Below, piece after piece: positions 12,901 to 27,900 of a stretch of 64,000 bases of DNA. Under the pieces are notes generated by a model. The model saw nothing but the letters and a program-made list of their open reading frames with translations, had not been told where the DNA came from and did no database searches. The translations under genes and the position numbers were made by a program. Where the stretch lies: the NCBI GenBank assembly GCA_034336665.1, contig CM067590.1, positions 4,612,959 to 4,676,958 of the forward strand. Reading direction: 5' to 3'. The stretch is from Luscinia megarhynchos. Its lineage: Eukaryota; Chordata; Aves; Passeriformes; Turdidae. Positions within the stretch are counted from its first letter, which is position 1. Each line of letters opens with the position of its first letter.

Positions 12901-15900
12901 AGAGACTGTGTCTTTGATTCATGATGCCTTCTTTATTATTTTAGCCACTCACATTCATTTAAATGCACATATTTTCTAGGTGAGATTTTGGAATTCTTGA
13001 GGAATTTGGACTTGTTTTAAAAAACAGCTCTGCCCCTGCTCCCACCTTTCCTCCTGTGCCTCATGGCTCTGCCTGTCCTCACCCTGCTCCCTGAGCATTG
13101 CCTGGCTCCCTCTGAGCCATCTGCCTGTAAATGCTGGGGCTTAGAAAGGCTCCTCAGTCAGCTGGCCAGAATGTGAGCCATCCACACAAAACTGCAGATT
13201 TTACTGATTTCTGTACTTAGAATTGGTAAAGAATTAATAGTTAAGAAATATACTGATATTGTAATGAATACTGGGAGCATAAATGAACTCTTGGCACTGC
13301 TGAGGCCCCATCTTGAATGCTGGGGTCAGGTTTGGGCCCCTCATGATACGAAAGACATTGAGGGGCTGGAGAGTGTCCAGGGCAGGGACTAGAGCACAAG
13401 TGTGGTGAGGAGCAACTGAGGGAGCTGGGAAGGGGCTCAGCCTGGAGAAAAGGAGGCTCAGGGGGGCCCTTGTGGCTCTGCATAACTCCCTGACAGGAGG
13501 GGACAGCTGGGGGGGTCAGGCTCTGCTCCAGGGAACAGGGACAGGACAGGAGGCAACGTCCTCAGGCTGTACCAGGTGAGGTTTAGATTGGATATTGAGG
13601 AAAAATGCTTCATAGAAAAGGTGGTCAGGCATTGGAATGGGCTGCCCAGGGCAGTGGTGGAGTCACTGTTCCTGGAAGTGTTCAGAAAACCATGTGGATG
13701 TGGCATTTGGGGGCATGTTTTAGTGATGAACATGGCAGTGCTGGATTAACAACTGTTGAACTTGTTGATCCTCGAGGGCTTTTCCAACTTTAATGATTCT
13801 GTGATTCATGGGACCTCAAAAGCATTTAAGGAGAAATGGAGCTAGTTATATCCTGGAAAATACCTGGTTTTAATTACCACACTAGGAAATTCCTATATTA
13901 GAAGGATTTATACAAAAACATAATCAGTGCTGGGCAAGATACCCAGATTATTTTCCTGTATTAGTATATAAATGTGAGGGTTTTTTTCTTTCTTCCAAAT
14001 ATTTAGGCCTTGCTGAGTGGCTAGAATTTTTTTCCTTGCATCAGGTGGTTGTTCTCCTTTTTGCTGTCTGGTGTGATCCCCCTGAGCAGCTCCTGGGGGC
14101 TGTGGCTATGGATCAGTGGGAAGTGCTTTGCTACAGCTCCTGTGCCCAGGTCAGCGTTCCCTGAGGCAGAGCCTTGCTGAGGATCCTCTCCCACCTCCAA
14201 GTTCCCTCCCAGTTCTGTGGGTGTGAAATGTGGCAGCAGGTCCAGCTGGGTGTGGTGCTTGGCTTTCAGATTTAGGAGGGAGACTGAATAGATCAGTTTT
14301 CCTCATATTGCTCATTCACGGCAGTGCTGCTCCACAGGATTAACAAAAAGTTAATACCTGCTGATCCTGTAAAGCTTTCTATATATAGTGCCTGTCATTC
14401 CTTGGAGTGTTTTGGGATTTGAAGTACAGCTGTTTTGGAAGGGCTTCTTTCTGCTCTCTCTAATCCCTTTTTTTCAGTTGAAGATCTGAGTTCTGTAATG
14501 TGCTTTTCCAGAAGCTGGACTGGCTGCAAGGGAGGGATTTGCCTGGGAGGTGTTGGGGCTGGTGACTTTGGAGCCTGTGTTCAGCTGGGCTGGGCTGGGC
14601 ACTACTGAAATTCCCTGTACTCTATTTTTTCCTCCCATCCTGCTCACACAGTGGGTTGTGTTCAACTCTGAAGAACTTGCCAGGAATCTTAAGCTAATGT
14701 TTGAATAGTTTGGGGAAAGATGCAGTGGGAAATAAGTGAGGCTTTTGCTTATGGATGTAAATACAGAGAATCTGTGTGTCAGTGTTCTTCTGCCTTGAGA
14801 GCCATCACTGGCCAGGATGTGGCAACAAGATACACACGTGAAGGATTCTGTGACACTGTTCTTGTGTGCTCTTCTGTGGGCATAAAATATTCAAGTCCAA
14901 GTACAATATATTTGTGGATCAGTTGCATGTTTTGTAATTCACTCTTTCAGCATCTTTGATGAAGTATTTACTTTCTACCATCAGAAGGTTTTTTTAGTTT
15001 ATACTCCAGAGTTTAAACTTCCCATGTGAGTTGTCAGGACCTGAATCACTCTCAGGTGAAGGGTTTAGAATCCCTAATCTGCTTCTGGGTAAAGTCACCT
15101 GGTCACTACATTAAGTGTTTGGGGGTGATGCCATCTCCAGTTTTGGCAGATATGATCCACTCACCTGTATCCAGGAGAGCAGAAGGGATCTGCATTTAGG
15201 AATATCTTAAATTTCTTCAGGTTCATTCATTTGTCTGCTAAACACCCCCAGCTCTGCCAGGCTGTCCCCAGAGCAGAGGGGCTCCAGCCCTGCAGCATCT
15301 CTGGCTTCTCTGCACTGGCTGCAGCAGCTCCACGTCCTCCTGCTGCTGCTCCAGGGCTGGGGCAGCTCTGCAGGTGGGGGCTCACCTGAGCAGCAGAGGG
15401 GCAGAATCCCCCCTCCCCTGCTGCCCAGGCTGGGGGCTCAGCCCAGCACAGGGGGGTTTCTGGTCAGTGCCCATGGCCGGGGCAGCTTGAGCCTCTCCCC
15501 CACCAGCACCCCAAGTTCTTCCCCAGGGCTGCTCCCATCCATTCTTCACCCCCACTCTTTCTAGCAGCAAGCTTTGTGACTTAAATAGTGAATATCACTC
15601 CAGGACATTTGTGAAAAGACTAAAAAATGGTTGCATTAAAACACAAAAGTTAGTGTAAAGGAGAAAAAATGTTGTTTAAAGTCAGTAGACTTCTATGCTG
15701 AAAAATCATTTTGGAGGAAGGTGGTGGAATTCAGGCAGGGATTAGGTAATTGGGTTCTGACCTGGTTCCTCTGGCTTTTAGGAATATGAAATACCCTGCT
15801 GCATGCATGGCTTTGAAAGAGAGATTTCTTTGCATTTAAATTTTCATGATTCCTATAGCAGATGCCTTCAGTACTTAAATAATAATTAATTATGAACTGG

Positions 15901-18900
15901 AAGAATCTTTGGCTGAGCAAGTTCTACTTATAAATTAAATTCTGTACAGATAATTTTAAATCACATGTTTGCCACATCCTTCCCACAAGCACAGATGTGA
16001 TTGCTTGGAAAGACGTGAAGCACCAATATTTAAATGTAAACATTGTGACATTTGGCTTTTTGAATTGCTGAGAAATTCATACGAATAACTGTTATTTATC
16101 AAAATGTGGAAATGGCAAAAGGCCTCATGTAAGTTGAGAACCAGAGAGGGTTTCCATGGAACTTTCCCTGGCTGGAGGGATCCAGGGAGCACCTGTCCCA
16201 TCCAAGCCTTGTGCTGTCCCTTCAGGCACGGTGTTGTGGGTGCACACCCACGGTGTCATCACTGGCAGCATGTCCAAAAGTGGGGTAGCTCAGCGTGGTT
16301 TCATCACTCACCTTTCATTTGTGGGCTGCTTGAGAGTGTTTGACAGTTTCTCCTTGCCATGTCCTGAGTGGGAGTTCTCTGACGTCCCTCTGGGGGCAGC
16401 GAGCTTTCCTGCAATGGTGAACTCTGCTTTTGTTCAGACCTCTGCCTACTCACAGTCTCCATTGAACAACTTCATGTTTGCAGATTTTGAATCTAGAGCT
16501 TTGGAGGGAGTGGTGTAATTGTGAGGGAGAGGCAGAAAGGACAACCACCAAAGAAACATCTCGTACTTTTGGTTTTGTAACGGAATCGTGGTGGGTTTTT
16601 TTAATAAGTAATTTTGTCAGAATTAAGCACTTACTAAATAGTGTGTGAGATTGGTGCTTGCAAATGCTGACTCCTGCTGCTTCTCCCCACCAACATGCTG
16701 GAAACTTGAGAAACTGGTAAAGCAGCTCAAATTGTTTGTTTTCCTCAGGCAAAATACATCTCGCAGTGCATCGATGAGATCAAGCAGGAGCTGAAGCAGG
16801 ACAACATCGCAGTGAAGGCAAACGCAGTCTGCAAACTGACCTATGTGAGTGCCTCGCTGGGATCCCTGCAGCTGCAGCTGGGCTTTGTGCTCTCCTGCTG
16901 CTTTGGAGGCAGCCTTGGCTCTGGGTGCCTGCTCTCCCTGGGCTGCTCTGAGTGGGGACAGCACTCCCCCAGCTCTGACGTCAGAGGCTGCACATTCCTG
17001 CTCTGTTTGATACAATTGGATTTTATTGTGATGGGTCAGGAAGTGAATTGCATTTAAAGCAAACAAGTTAAAAGAAATTGTTTTCAACTGGATTGGTTCT
17101 TACGGCATAGTGACATAAGCACTTGAAACTGGGTTTGTTTCTCTTTGCTCAGTGCTTTTTCAGTTGACAAGGAGAAGACAGAAATATTGGTAAAGAGTTC
17201 TTTTAGTGGTTCTGTTATGGTCTTTATTTAAAAAAAAATCAGGAAGAAAAACCTTCACACCAATGCTTATATACCTGCCTATCATAGAATCACATTTGAT
17301 TTGGATTTGAAGGGATCTTAAAGCTCATCCAGTGCACCCCTGCCATGGCAGGGACTCCTTCCACTATCCCAGGCTGCTCCAAGCCCTGTCCAGCCTGACC
17401 TTGGACACTTCCAGGGATCCAGGGGCTCTGGGCACCCTGGAACTAATGCAAGCTGTTTAAAACTTGTGATGTCTTTCACTTACTGTAAGTGGTGCAGTGT
17501 AACATTGCTCATAAACCTGTGATGTCTTCCAGTATAATTTTCAGAGTCCTGTTGCATCTTCAGTGTTGGGAGGTTTCTTGGCCTATTTTCTTGAGTCTCT
17601 TATTTCAGAAGTTTATCTTGGCTTCTCTGCTCACAGTTACAGATGCTGGGCTATGACATCAGTTGGGCTGCCTTCAACATTATTGAAGTTATGAGTGCTT
17701 CCAAGTTTACGTTCAAGGTGAGTTCTCTGCAAGTGCAGCTGTCCTGGCCAAGCTGTCAGATACCTTTTGTGAAAAGCCAGAGTATTTTTATGTGAAGACA
17801 CCTGAGATTCCTAGTACCAGACATCTTTTATTTTGTAGTAGTTTTATAATTTTTCTTGAAAGATTGGTTTCATGTTCTTTTGCACACGTTTTTCATAGCA
17901 GGGTGGAATGTTACTTCCTAAGGAATGATTTCCAAATGGGGCTTTGTACCTGAAACTCAGGAGTCAGCACAGACAAAATTAATGTGGTAGACAAAATAGA
18001 GAAGATGAACGTGGTTTTATTATACCTGAGACAGATAATTTATCAGTAGAACATTACTTGCCTGAATTTATCCTTTCTTGATATAAACCCCCTTTTCTAG
18101 AGAACCCTCTCATGCCTCTTCTATTATACAAACCTACTTGTTCATCTTTTTAACATTGCTTATAAAGCCACCAGTTGTTTTCCACCTAAACATTGCCTAA
18201 ACTGACTTGAAGAGCAAACCTTGTTTTCCTCCTTGCCTCCTCCCAGCGCATTGGTTACCTGGCTGCCTCCCAGTGCTTTCATGAAGGGACTGATGTCATT
18301 ATGTTGACAACTAATCAGATCCGAAAGGTAAATGTTCCGTTTTTCTTTTTTTCTTGCATTCTCTCCCTACTTGTAATTTCACATCTGTGCCGAGTAAGTC
18401 TCCATTAGGAATATAGAGGTGTTTAAGTAGAATTCTTGATTTGAAGTCTGCTGTCGTTCCACAAACCGAGGGGTTAATGAAACACTCAGGGGCTGTGCAC
18501 AGCCCTCCCTGTGCTGTCTCATACCAGCTCTGTTTGTTCAGCACAGAGAATGGTGACAGAAATAACTTTGCTGGTCTCTAGGCAGTGCTTATAAGAATGT
18601 AACAGGCAGGGAAAATGTCCCCATTGCTGGAGTAAAATGAGCAGTGGCTCAGGAGTGATGTGACTCCACAACATTTCTACTTGTGAGGGTTCTTTCTGTC
18701 TGTTATTCCAGATCAAACTTTGACTTCTTTGGTAGAATTTGGTGTAAAAATGATCAAGAGTGTATGGAAAGTTTTGTTCTGTATTCATATATTCATGTGT
18801 GTATTCATTTTCATAGAGCTTCATCACTTAGAGTTGCTGGTTTGCACCATAGCTTTCCCATTCTGGAAATTACAGATATTTTTTTCAAAGCTCTTAACTT

Positions 18901-21900
18901 TCATTTTTTAAGTATCACTGCTTTAAAGCTTAATTGATCCAGTACAATATGTGCCTAAGTTTTTGCCATCTGAGGAACTAAAATGTGTTTTCCTTGCTTA
19001 AAAAAGAGCAGTGGGATGTTACCCAGTATCTTCCCTAAAGAACTGTGCTTTTCTCTTTATCTTTTGAACTATTCTGTGCTGAATATGAATATCTATTGTC
19101 TTTATTATGGACACTTTATTTTACTGAATTTCAGTCACTTACTGGCTACTTCCACTTTGTGCCCAAGTTTTTACTTAAAAACATCTTTCTTTATTCCTTT
19201 TCATGTTTTATTGATCCAACAACTTGAGATTTGAAGGATTTATCAGTTCTCAGAATACATTAAAGCCAGGATGAATTGCAGTTTTTTTGCTCCTTAAGAA
19301 GTAGATTGCATTATTCTTAAAGTAGACTCTCATTTCCTACCACCTGCAGCAGGATTTTAAATGAGATGCAAATGGCACAGAACCCCAAAGGCCTGACTAT
19401 GTTTAGCTCTCCTGAAGCAGCTTCAATGTCCATGTGAATCTGGACTCTTAATTCAGCAATCCTTGTGGGAATGCTCTGTGCAGCTTCTTCATGTTTGTGT
19501 TTCTGATACCCAGTTTATAGTCTCAGGGATGAATTTTGCTATGGTTGAGTGACTTAAGCTTAGACCTGAAAGGCTATGGAGGACTGAGTACAAATAGATC
19601 CAAGGAAACTTCACCAGTAAATGTGTTCCACACACATCATTTGTGTCCTGTCTTTGTGGACTGGAAGTTGTGGTGCTGCCAGCAACTCAGGACAAGAATA
19701 ATCTCATTTCCCTGCTAGATTAAGGTGGGCCACCACTCACCAAGAGTGCTTGTTCCCAGTGGAGCTGATGGCACTTGGAATTGGATTTAGCAGGATTAGT
19801 GTGTAATACCAGTTTTTTAGGACTTTAAATATGTTTGTGGTCCTGTAATAAGAGTTTAAGAACTATTTCCATTCCCCAAACACCACCAAGGTGCAATCTC
19901 TGCTTTTATGTTGCAGCCATCCATCTCTTGTTTAATTATGGCTCCTTGTGCCCATTATTAAACCCCAGGCTGGCTGTACTTTAGCAGGTGTTAGTAGTTG
20001 ATAAATATTCCCATGAAGCAGAAGCTCTGCTTCTTTATGTTGAATGAATAAAATTAGTCTGAGGAAATTGTTTCTTGACAATCCTGTGTGATCTTAAATT
20101 TTTTGAGCGTGTTTCTCTTTTTTTAGGATCTGAGTAGCCCTAACCAGTATGATACTGGAGTTGCACTGACTGGCTTGTCCTGTTTTGTTACTCCAGATCT
20201 TGCCAGGGACTTGGCAAATGACATCATGACATTGGTGAGTTGATAAAGTTGAAATAACTTTACTCTGTAATTTTAGGATGTTAAGTTATTCAAATCTGGT
20301 AAAGATCTTAAATTTAGAACTGATATGTGTGAAACTGCTGCTTCATTCTTGTGGGGGTTCTTGGGAGCTTTTACAGACCTTAGTTAGTTCAAAAGGATCA
20401 CTTTGAAATATATCCATTAATTTTGGTGTAACAGTATTTTGCTCTTGCCCCAAAACTGAGTTTTCTAAAAGCAGTTAAGTCTCCCAGGAAGAGCTTTGGT
20501 GACAGGAGTGTGAACATAGGAGCTCTGGAAACAGATGTGCTCAGAGCCTGACTGCAGTTGTTTTGTTAACAGATGTCTCACACAAAGCCTTACATCAGGA
20601 AGAAGGCAGTGTTAATCATGTACAAAGTTTTTTTGAAGTACCCAGAGTCCCTCCGTCCTGCATTTCCTCGCCTTAAAGAGAAACTTGAAGACCCAGATCC
20701 CGGTGAGTGGATTTTAGTGAATTCCTTCTGCTCCCACATGTGGAGATCCATGTGCTTGTAGAGCTTGTGGAGAAAAGAATACATGAAAAATGCTGTGATC
20801 ATCTTTTGGGCACTGGCTCACCTGTTCCAGGGTAGGTCAGCATAGGAGAGTTTTGACAGGTGTTGCCATATTAAAAATATGTTCTCTAAAATGTCCATTT
20901 CTTCAAAACCAAAGCTACTGAAAATGGATCAGTGGGTTAAACCTCAATGGACAAAGCAGCTTAAGGTTTCCTGATTTGTTACTTACTGAACTGGGCTGTT
21001 GAAAATATTTCAGTTGATTTCAGGGTTTGGGGTTCTGTTTTTGTTATTTCCTGTGCTTTTTTAGCAAGCTGCAGCTATTGACTTGCACTGGACACCCTTG
21101 AAATGATTTAACATCCCTTAGTGTATTTTTATTTATTTTAGTCCAGACTGCTCTTTGGGCCCCTTCAGTACTGTCAGTGCAAGAAATCTGCAATTGCTCT
21201 GTATTATATTCACATTTTTGCTCAGTCTTCAGGAGGTGCTGGTGTTCCCTCACTGCACCAAAACACTTGTTTTAGAAGTTTTATGTGTGATGTGTATCTG
21301 ATCTCCACTTGATTTGTATCTGCAATTACAGGGAGAAATGTAATTGCATTTCCTGGTCTGTTTTATTGTGGGCCTGGAATATTCATCTTCCAGGGACAGT
21401 GTTATTAAAGAAAGCAAAATCCCTCACCTGCAGAGAGAGGAAGAAATTGCCTGTTGTGCTTTGTAGAGAGGAGGATTGCTCTCTGCTAGGACACCCAGCC
21501 TGTCTAGACTAAAACATTCCAGGCTGACAGCAACCCGTGTAAGAGGCTGAGGAATGAGAAGGGAGTGAACATGTCCAGTCAGATTGTCTAAGGAATTGTT
21601 ATTTTTGTTCTGTACTTAAACATTTTTAAATAATACATATCAGAAGTCAAGAGTGATTGGAGGCTTTCTGATGGGTGGTTATTGATTGTGTTGTCTGTGT
21701 CCCACAGCCAGCTCTCCCCAGTCCAGGGCAGGGATGTGGCAGTGTGCTGGTTTTTGTCATGCTGGACCCACAACAGATACTTGGCTTGCTGCTATATTAG
21801 AAAATAGGCAGAATTAAATAAAACCCTTTCTCAGTTTGCTTTTGCATCCCTGTATTTACTTTACTGCCTCAGGGTTGGGAATGAGGCCAAACCATTGGAC

Positions 21901-24900
21901 ACACAGGTCTGAAACTTCAGCTGCTTTTGCTGTGGGGGTTCTGCACCAGAAAGTTCAATTACAATGAAGGCATTGATGGGATTTGTGCTTTTCCCACTTG
22001 TTTTCCCCAGGTGTGCAGTCTGCTGCAGTAAATGTTATTTGTGAGCTGGCTCGACGCAATCCCAAAAATTACCTTTCCCTTGCTCCACTCTTCTTCAAGT
22101 TGATGACGTCATCAACCAATAATTGGGTTCTCATTAAAATTATAAAACTGGCAAGTATTCTGCTTTTTGTTTGCAGGATTAGGGTTCTCATTAAATTACC
22201 TGGGGTGTGAAAATGGTTTTGTTGCTGGGAGGCATAGTTACCATTCATTCTGAATATCTCCTAATGTTTGTGAATGTAACCAAAGAGAAAAATGTTAATA
22301 TAGCTTGGTTTAAATACAGTCAGCTGTAATTTACATAATATTTTGAAGCTTTGAAAAGCAGCTATTAACTCACTTTTCTTCTCTGTGAATAGTTTGGTGC
22401 TCTTACTCCATTAGAACCAAGACTGGGAAAGAAACTGATTGAGCCCCTGACCAACCTCATCCACAGGTATGTGTGACAGATCCTGCCTTGTTCAGTCAGG
22501 ACTGGGGAAGGACCTGCTGGGTGGGTCAGTAGCTGGGCTGAGGATGCATTTTATAACTTTTTCTTGACTTTTGGTATATGGGCTTCAAGTATCAAAAGAT
22601 AATCTTAGATCAGGGTTGTTTCTGAAAAACCTGAGTGAGGTAAAATACCTTAAAGGAAAGTCTCTGGGTGTCTGACTGTCAGCATGAATTCCTCCAAAGG
22701 ATGCATGAAAATTGGAGCAATTTGCTTTCCTTTCACTGCATTTCAAGCTCGAGATGACTGTGGAGGATGTATAAAAACCTCTGGCTTAAAAAGGCTCAGC
22801 TGTGTATTTGCCTCTCCTATTCACCTCACACATTTAATTCCTGACTTTTGGGAGTGCCTTACCCACCAAAGCAGCATGACAAGGAATATATTAAAGTCCT
22901 TTCTCATGCATTTGGCAGCTCAGATGGGTTTTGAAAGAGGTTCTTCTAATATATATGTTCTAAATGTAGATTAAATAAAGTTGAAGTTATTTCCTTGTCC
23001 CTTGTTAATGCTGGTTTGTGGGGTGTAGTGTATCTGATTCTGGATGGAAATGAGGAAATAATGCCTTGGGGGGAATACATGGATTTTCCCAGTTATGAAG
23101 AGGAAGTGTTATGCAGGAGTTGAGTGAAAGTTGATTTCTTTTCATGTGACACAGCAAGGTTTTAAGCAGATATCTGTGTAGCCTTGAGAGCAGCTCTAGC
23201 CAGGTGATTTCTGCCCATCCTCGTTCCTTTAAGGCAGCTCAGAGCAGACCAGCACCCAGGTACCTCCAGGGAGTTGTCAGCAGTAACAAATAGATACAAC
23301 CCCAAAAAAAGCAGGAAGATGGACAATCCTACCTCCTCTCCCCAACTCCTGCATTAGTAATTCTGAATTCTGAGGACTGAATCCTCTTGCTTGGTCTCCA
23401 TTCATTCAGTTTGGCTCTCAGATTGAGTCACAGCACCCTGAGTGTCCCCCCAAGTGTGCAGGGAGCAGAACTTTGTTCAGGTCTTTGTTCTCAGCATCCC
23501 AGGCTGATCCTCAGGGCAGCAGGAGCTGTGCTTCTTCCCTGGGTATCCTGCACTTGGAGGCTGCTCCTCAGGACTTGGGAGGTTCCTGTTTCCCTCTGGT
23601 GCAGACCAGGCTTTGGAAGGATCTCTGCATCCTCAGAACTGCTCTGTCTGTGTGTTCAGCTGGCACAAGCAGCCTGGAATTTGACTTTTGGGGGAAATCA
23701 GAAACCAGAAATGGGTTGCTGACTTCCAGGCATGGGAAGTGTGTTCCTGCATCCCAAGCCTCTATGCTGCTGGGGTGTGACTCACTTGGAGGGAGACTTG
23801 AGTTTCTCCATCTGCCTTGTCATGAATTTTTGACCTTGGGCAGAGGACTGAATTTGACTCTTGGAGAAGATTGCTTCAGTATTTTGTGACTGGTGCTGGA
23901 GTTTGAGTAACCACTTTCTTCTGTATTCCTTGTGTCACAGTGCTTAACTTCTGCTTTTCCAGGAAGATTTTTTGGGTTTTTAAGCATCTATTTAAAAATT
24001 CCTCCTCCCAACAGTTTTCAAGTGAGAATCATTTCATCTGTTTGAAGGGATATGGAGCAGAATATTGACAATGTCTTGTAAAGTTCAAGGTGCTAACTAG
24101 CTCCAAGCTAGTGCTGACAACTCTTCAAAATGTGCTGGTTTATTCCTTATTTAATATCCTTGTTTTCTGTTTCAGCACCTCAGCCATGTCTCTCTTGTAT
24201 GAATGTGTGAACACAGTAATAGCAGGTGAGAACTGAAACTTGGAACCTAGGAAAAAAAAACGTGATGATCTTTGTCATCAACTAACACCACCTCTAAACC
24301 TTTTTTTCTTTAACTTAATGTATTTTATAATGCAATAAGTCTCCTGGCAAACTTTGTGTTACTGTGGGGCTGAAGTCTTTTGTTGTCAGTGGGCGAGGCA
24401 CAGTCACTACAGCTGTGTTGTGTTTGCTGAAAGCTGAAACCAAGTACAGACAATGAGATTATTTATGTGCCAAATCCTAAATGTTGCTACAACTACAAAA
24501 TATACCAGCAGCAATACAATTAAAACAAGAGTGATGTTTCTTTGCCAAGTTTTCTTATGTGATGGTGGATCAGACTTTTTTTAAAAAAAAATTTTGCAAC
24601 TCTGCAGTTTATAAATGGGGTGTAATTCCTTAGAGGAGGCAACTGGAGTTACTGATTGGCAGTTTCAGTTTCTGGGGAAAGGATATGAACTCCATAACTG
24701 GGAGAGTGAGAGAAAACAAAGGCAAAAATGGATAACACAGTGTTGCAGCTCATGCTTGGCACTTTTCCTATCAGAGTGTGGAGCAGAGGGTTATTGACAT
24801 TCACAGTTGGTCTGTCTGTCTCCTGTGGGTACTTTGGATAATGGTGCAGAACTTGCTGTGCTGGGTCAGTTCAGAGAGGGAAGAGAGATCTGTCACTGTG

Positions 24901-27900
24901 TGTTCCTTCATTCCTTCAGGGAAAGGAGGTGTCAGGATGGGAGGGAAAATAACAGGGAGTACTTCCATTGTGGAGGAGAGTGGCCTTCACTGAGATCAGT
25001 GGGGTCATCCTGTGGGTAGAGGGGGAATTCTCCCACCCAGGACACCTCAGGGGTGGTGATGTCAGACTCAGAGCCAGCAAAGGAGCCCTGAAACACCAGA
25101 GGAGCATTTGGTACCTGCCAGCTCTGGAGGTGACAGTGTCCAGCACAGCTTCCTGTGGGACAGAGGGCAGCACATGGCTCCTGCTCAGGCACAGCTGGGC
25201 TTGGCTGGGCTGTGCCAGCAGCAGTTAGCAGGGTGAGCCCACCTTTGCTGCAGTGGGGCTGTGTGCTGCCAGAGCTTTCAAGTGTCCCATATAATCAACA
25301 ATGGCTTGGTTGAAGCTCCAGTCTAATCACATTAAACTCCAGGATCTGCTGCTGCATCCCATTGCATTAGGAAAGTACACAATTAAAAATTCAGCTGTGC
25401 AGTAGCTGCTGACACATTAACAGCCTTGACTGCTACATGATGTCAGGGAAATCAGCCTTAGTGAGAGCAAAGAAAAGCAGCTTTGACCTGGCTGTTGCAG
25501 CTATTTCCACCTTTACACCTTTTTTCCTGCCCTCTTATTATTAATGCTAAGGTATATGAAACTATAAATTCATGTCACAACCTTCTCTCCTCCCTCCAGA
25601 CCCCCAAAGCTCCAGACAAACAATAATCTAGCACCTTTCCCTGGGAGCTGAGCTAGGTGTGGGCTGTTGGGTGTTGTTGCAGTCACTTCCAGCACAGAGA
25701 TCTGACTGGAATTTGTGTTTCTGTTTCAGTTCTGATCTCTCTGTCCTCGGGGATGCCCAACCACAGCGCCAGTATCCAGGTGGGACCCTGCATTTGGGGC
25801 TTTTGTTCTGCTCTGCTGTGGGATCCCAAGGGCTGGGGAAAATGGGCTTGTGTTCCTCTGCCAGGAGTTACAGCAGTAGCTCCCTGAAGTGCTCTCACTG
25901 TGCAGTCATGCAGGCTGAAGCATTTCCTATATAAATTCTCCTACTTAATTCACAATAAAATGCAGAGTTTGAGAGTTTTCCCAACTCTATTCTTCTCCTG
26001 CTCTCAGTACACTCATACAGAGGTTCCTTTTGTTTGGAAGTCTGTTAATGCAACAAAATGCAACAAAACCCTCTCATCTGGAGACCTCAGGTCTTGGTCA
26101 GATACTTCCTTGTGTATTGAGAAAACTTCATGAAGACTTATTTTAATTAAAACCTGTAATAAATGGTGTGGTTTTTTTCAGCTTTGTGTGCAGAAGTTGA
26201 GGATATTGATAGAAGATTCTGACCAGAACTGTAAGTATGGTGCTTGTCTTCATGGAGCTGTTGGCCCCCAAGCACTGGGGAGATGCTGCAGCAGCCTCAG
26301 AGGGGTTTTATAGTGATGTAAACAGTTGCTGGGGGGGTTAATGTGGAAATATTTTTTTTTTATGGTGAGCAATCCTTTATAATAATATTTTTAAAAACAA
26401 ATGACAGCAATTATTACTGCTGTTTGTGGTCTTGTAAATCTAAACCAGTTCTTTCCATGCTCTGGGATTTCCCTTTTTATAGACTGGCTGCTTGGGAAGC
26501 AGTGACAGCTATTTTCAGCAGAGTGAGCATAATAGTAAAATGCAAGAGTGTTGACTTACTTTAGTGACTGCAAAGAACACTGGGAAATTTTTCTTTTGTG
26601 GAGCTCTTTTTCCTGCCATCTGAATTTTTCCCTTGAGAACAAGGCTGTTACACACCAACCTTCAGTGCTTTTAAAGCTGTGTTCACCTCAGGATGCCTGT
26701 TCTCAAACAGCATTTCTATTTATTTAATGCATATTTTTGAGTCAATGATAAAACTTGTGGTGCAGGAAGACCCTAATGAGGGTTATATATGTGATTACTT
26801 ACCTGTCTATGGGATTATGAAATTAAAGACTGTAGTCTGTGATTCACCATTCTCAAAAATGCTTTTCTTCATCACAGATTTTTATTCAAGGATTTCAATA
26901 CCAAGTGCTTCTGCTGAAACCAGCTTTAAGATTTCATGCTTAGCACAAAGCAGTGTTTCTATATTTGGAAAGAAGTTTTATTTTGTCTTTCACAGTGAAG
27001 TACCTGGGACTGTTAGCTATGTCCAAAATCCTGAAGACACACCCCAAGTCGGTTCAGTCTCACAAGGATCTCATTCTCCAGTGCTTGGATGACAAAGATG
27101 AGTCCATCCGGCTCAGAGCTTTGGATCTCCTCTATGGCATGGTATGTTCCTGCTTTTATCTCCTCTGCAGCCCCCCTGACCCTTTAGGAAGGTTGTGTTT
27201 AAGGAAAACATGAAACTTTCTCTGCCCACTCCACAGCAGACTTTTGATAACTCCCATATCTTTTCTGGCACTTAGGAGAAGTAAAATCTCTGGCTCAGCA
27301 TGAGGGCTGTAAAAGTTGTGATTCAGACTGGATGGAGTTTCTCAGTTCAGGCCCTGTTGGAAGTCACCCATTTTGAAATCCATTCTATTGGATGTTAATA
27401 ACTCCTAAATTTGTTTCCTTTATAAGCAAACATGTTTTAAACTCTTAAACTTTCTAATCTGGCAGTAGAAGATTCACTTTTTCTTGGATTTCTACATTGC
27501 TGAGAGTAATTTTCATCCTCAGCTCTCCCACAGCAAGGTCATCACAGAATCAGCTTGGAGATCATCAAATCCAACTTGTGACTTAACACCACTTGTCAGC
27601 CAGGCCATGGCACTAAGTACCACATCCAGTCTTGTCTTAAACACCTTGAAACTCGTGTTGGCTCTTTTTCTAACAAAAACATTGAACAGTATCAACAGGT
27701 TCATTTTTGGATTGGAGCCCACAGAGGTGGTTCTGGTTTCTTGTTTACATGGTACAGGTCCAGCAAAGAGCCAGCAGCTGCTTTACTGGAACTGTGTAGG
27801 AAAGTGGTTGAACCCTTCACCACCTCTTTAACAGGTCTCCAAGAAGAACTTGATGGAGATTGTGAAGAAACTGATGATCCACGTGGATAAAGCCGAAGGG

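Larger units (their letters stand above)
3988..16748 (+). other. AP3D1: AP3D1 intron 1 (12.8 kb)
   Basis: The largest intron. It contains a TA/TTA microsatellite near 4218-4268, two CACGTG E-boxes (4313-4318 and 4497-4502), a small reversed CR1 piece near 4.9 kb, a forward CR1 copy at 13.3-13.8 kb and a reversed CR1 copy at 15.2-15.6 kb. Otherwise it is AT-rich sequence in which I see no exon. Many short open frames here are chance. Confidence 0.85.
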
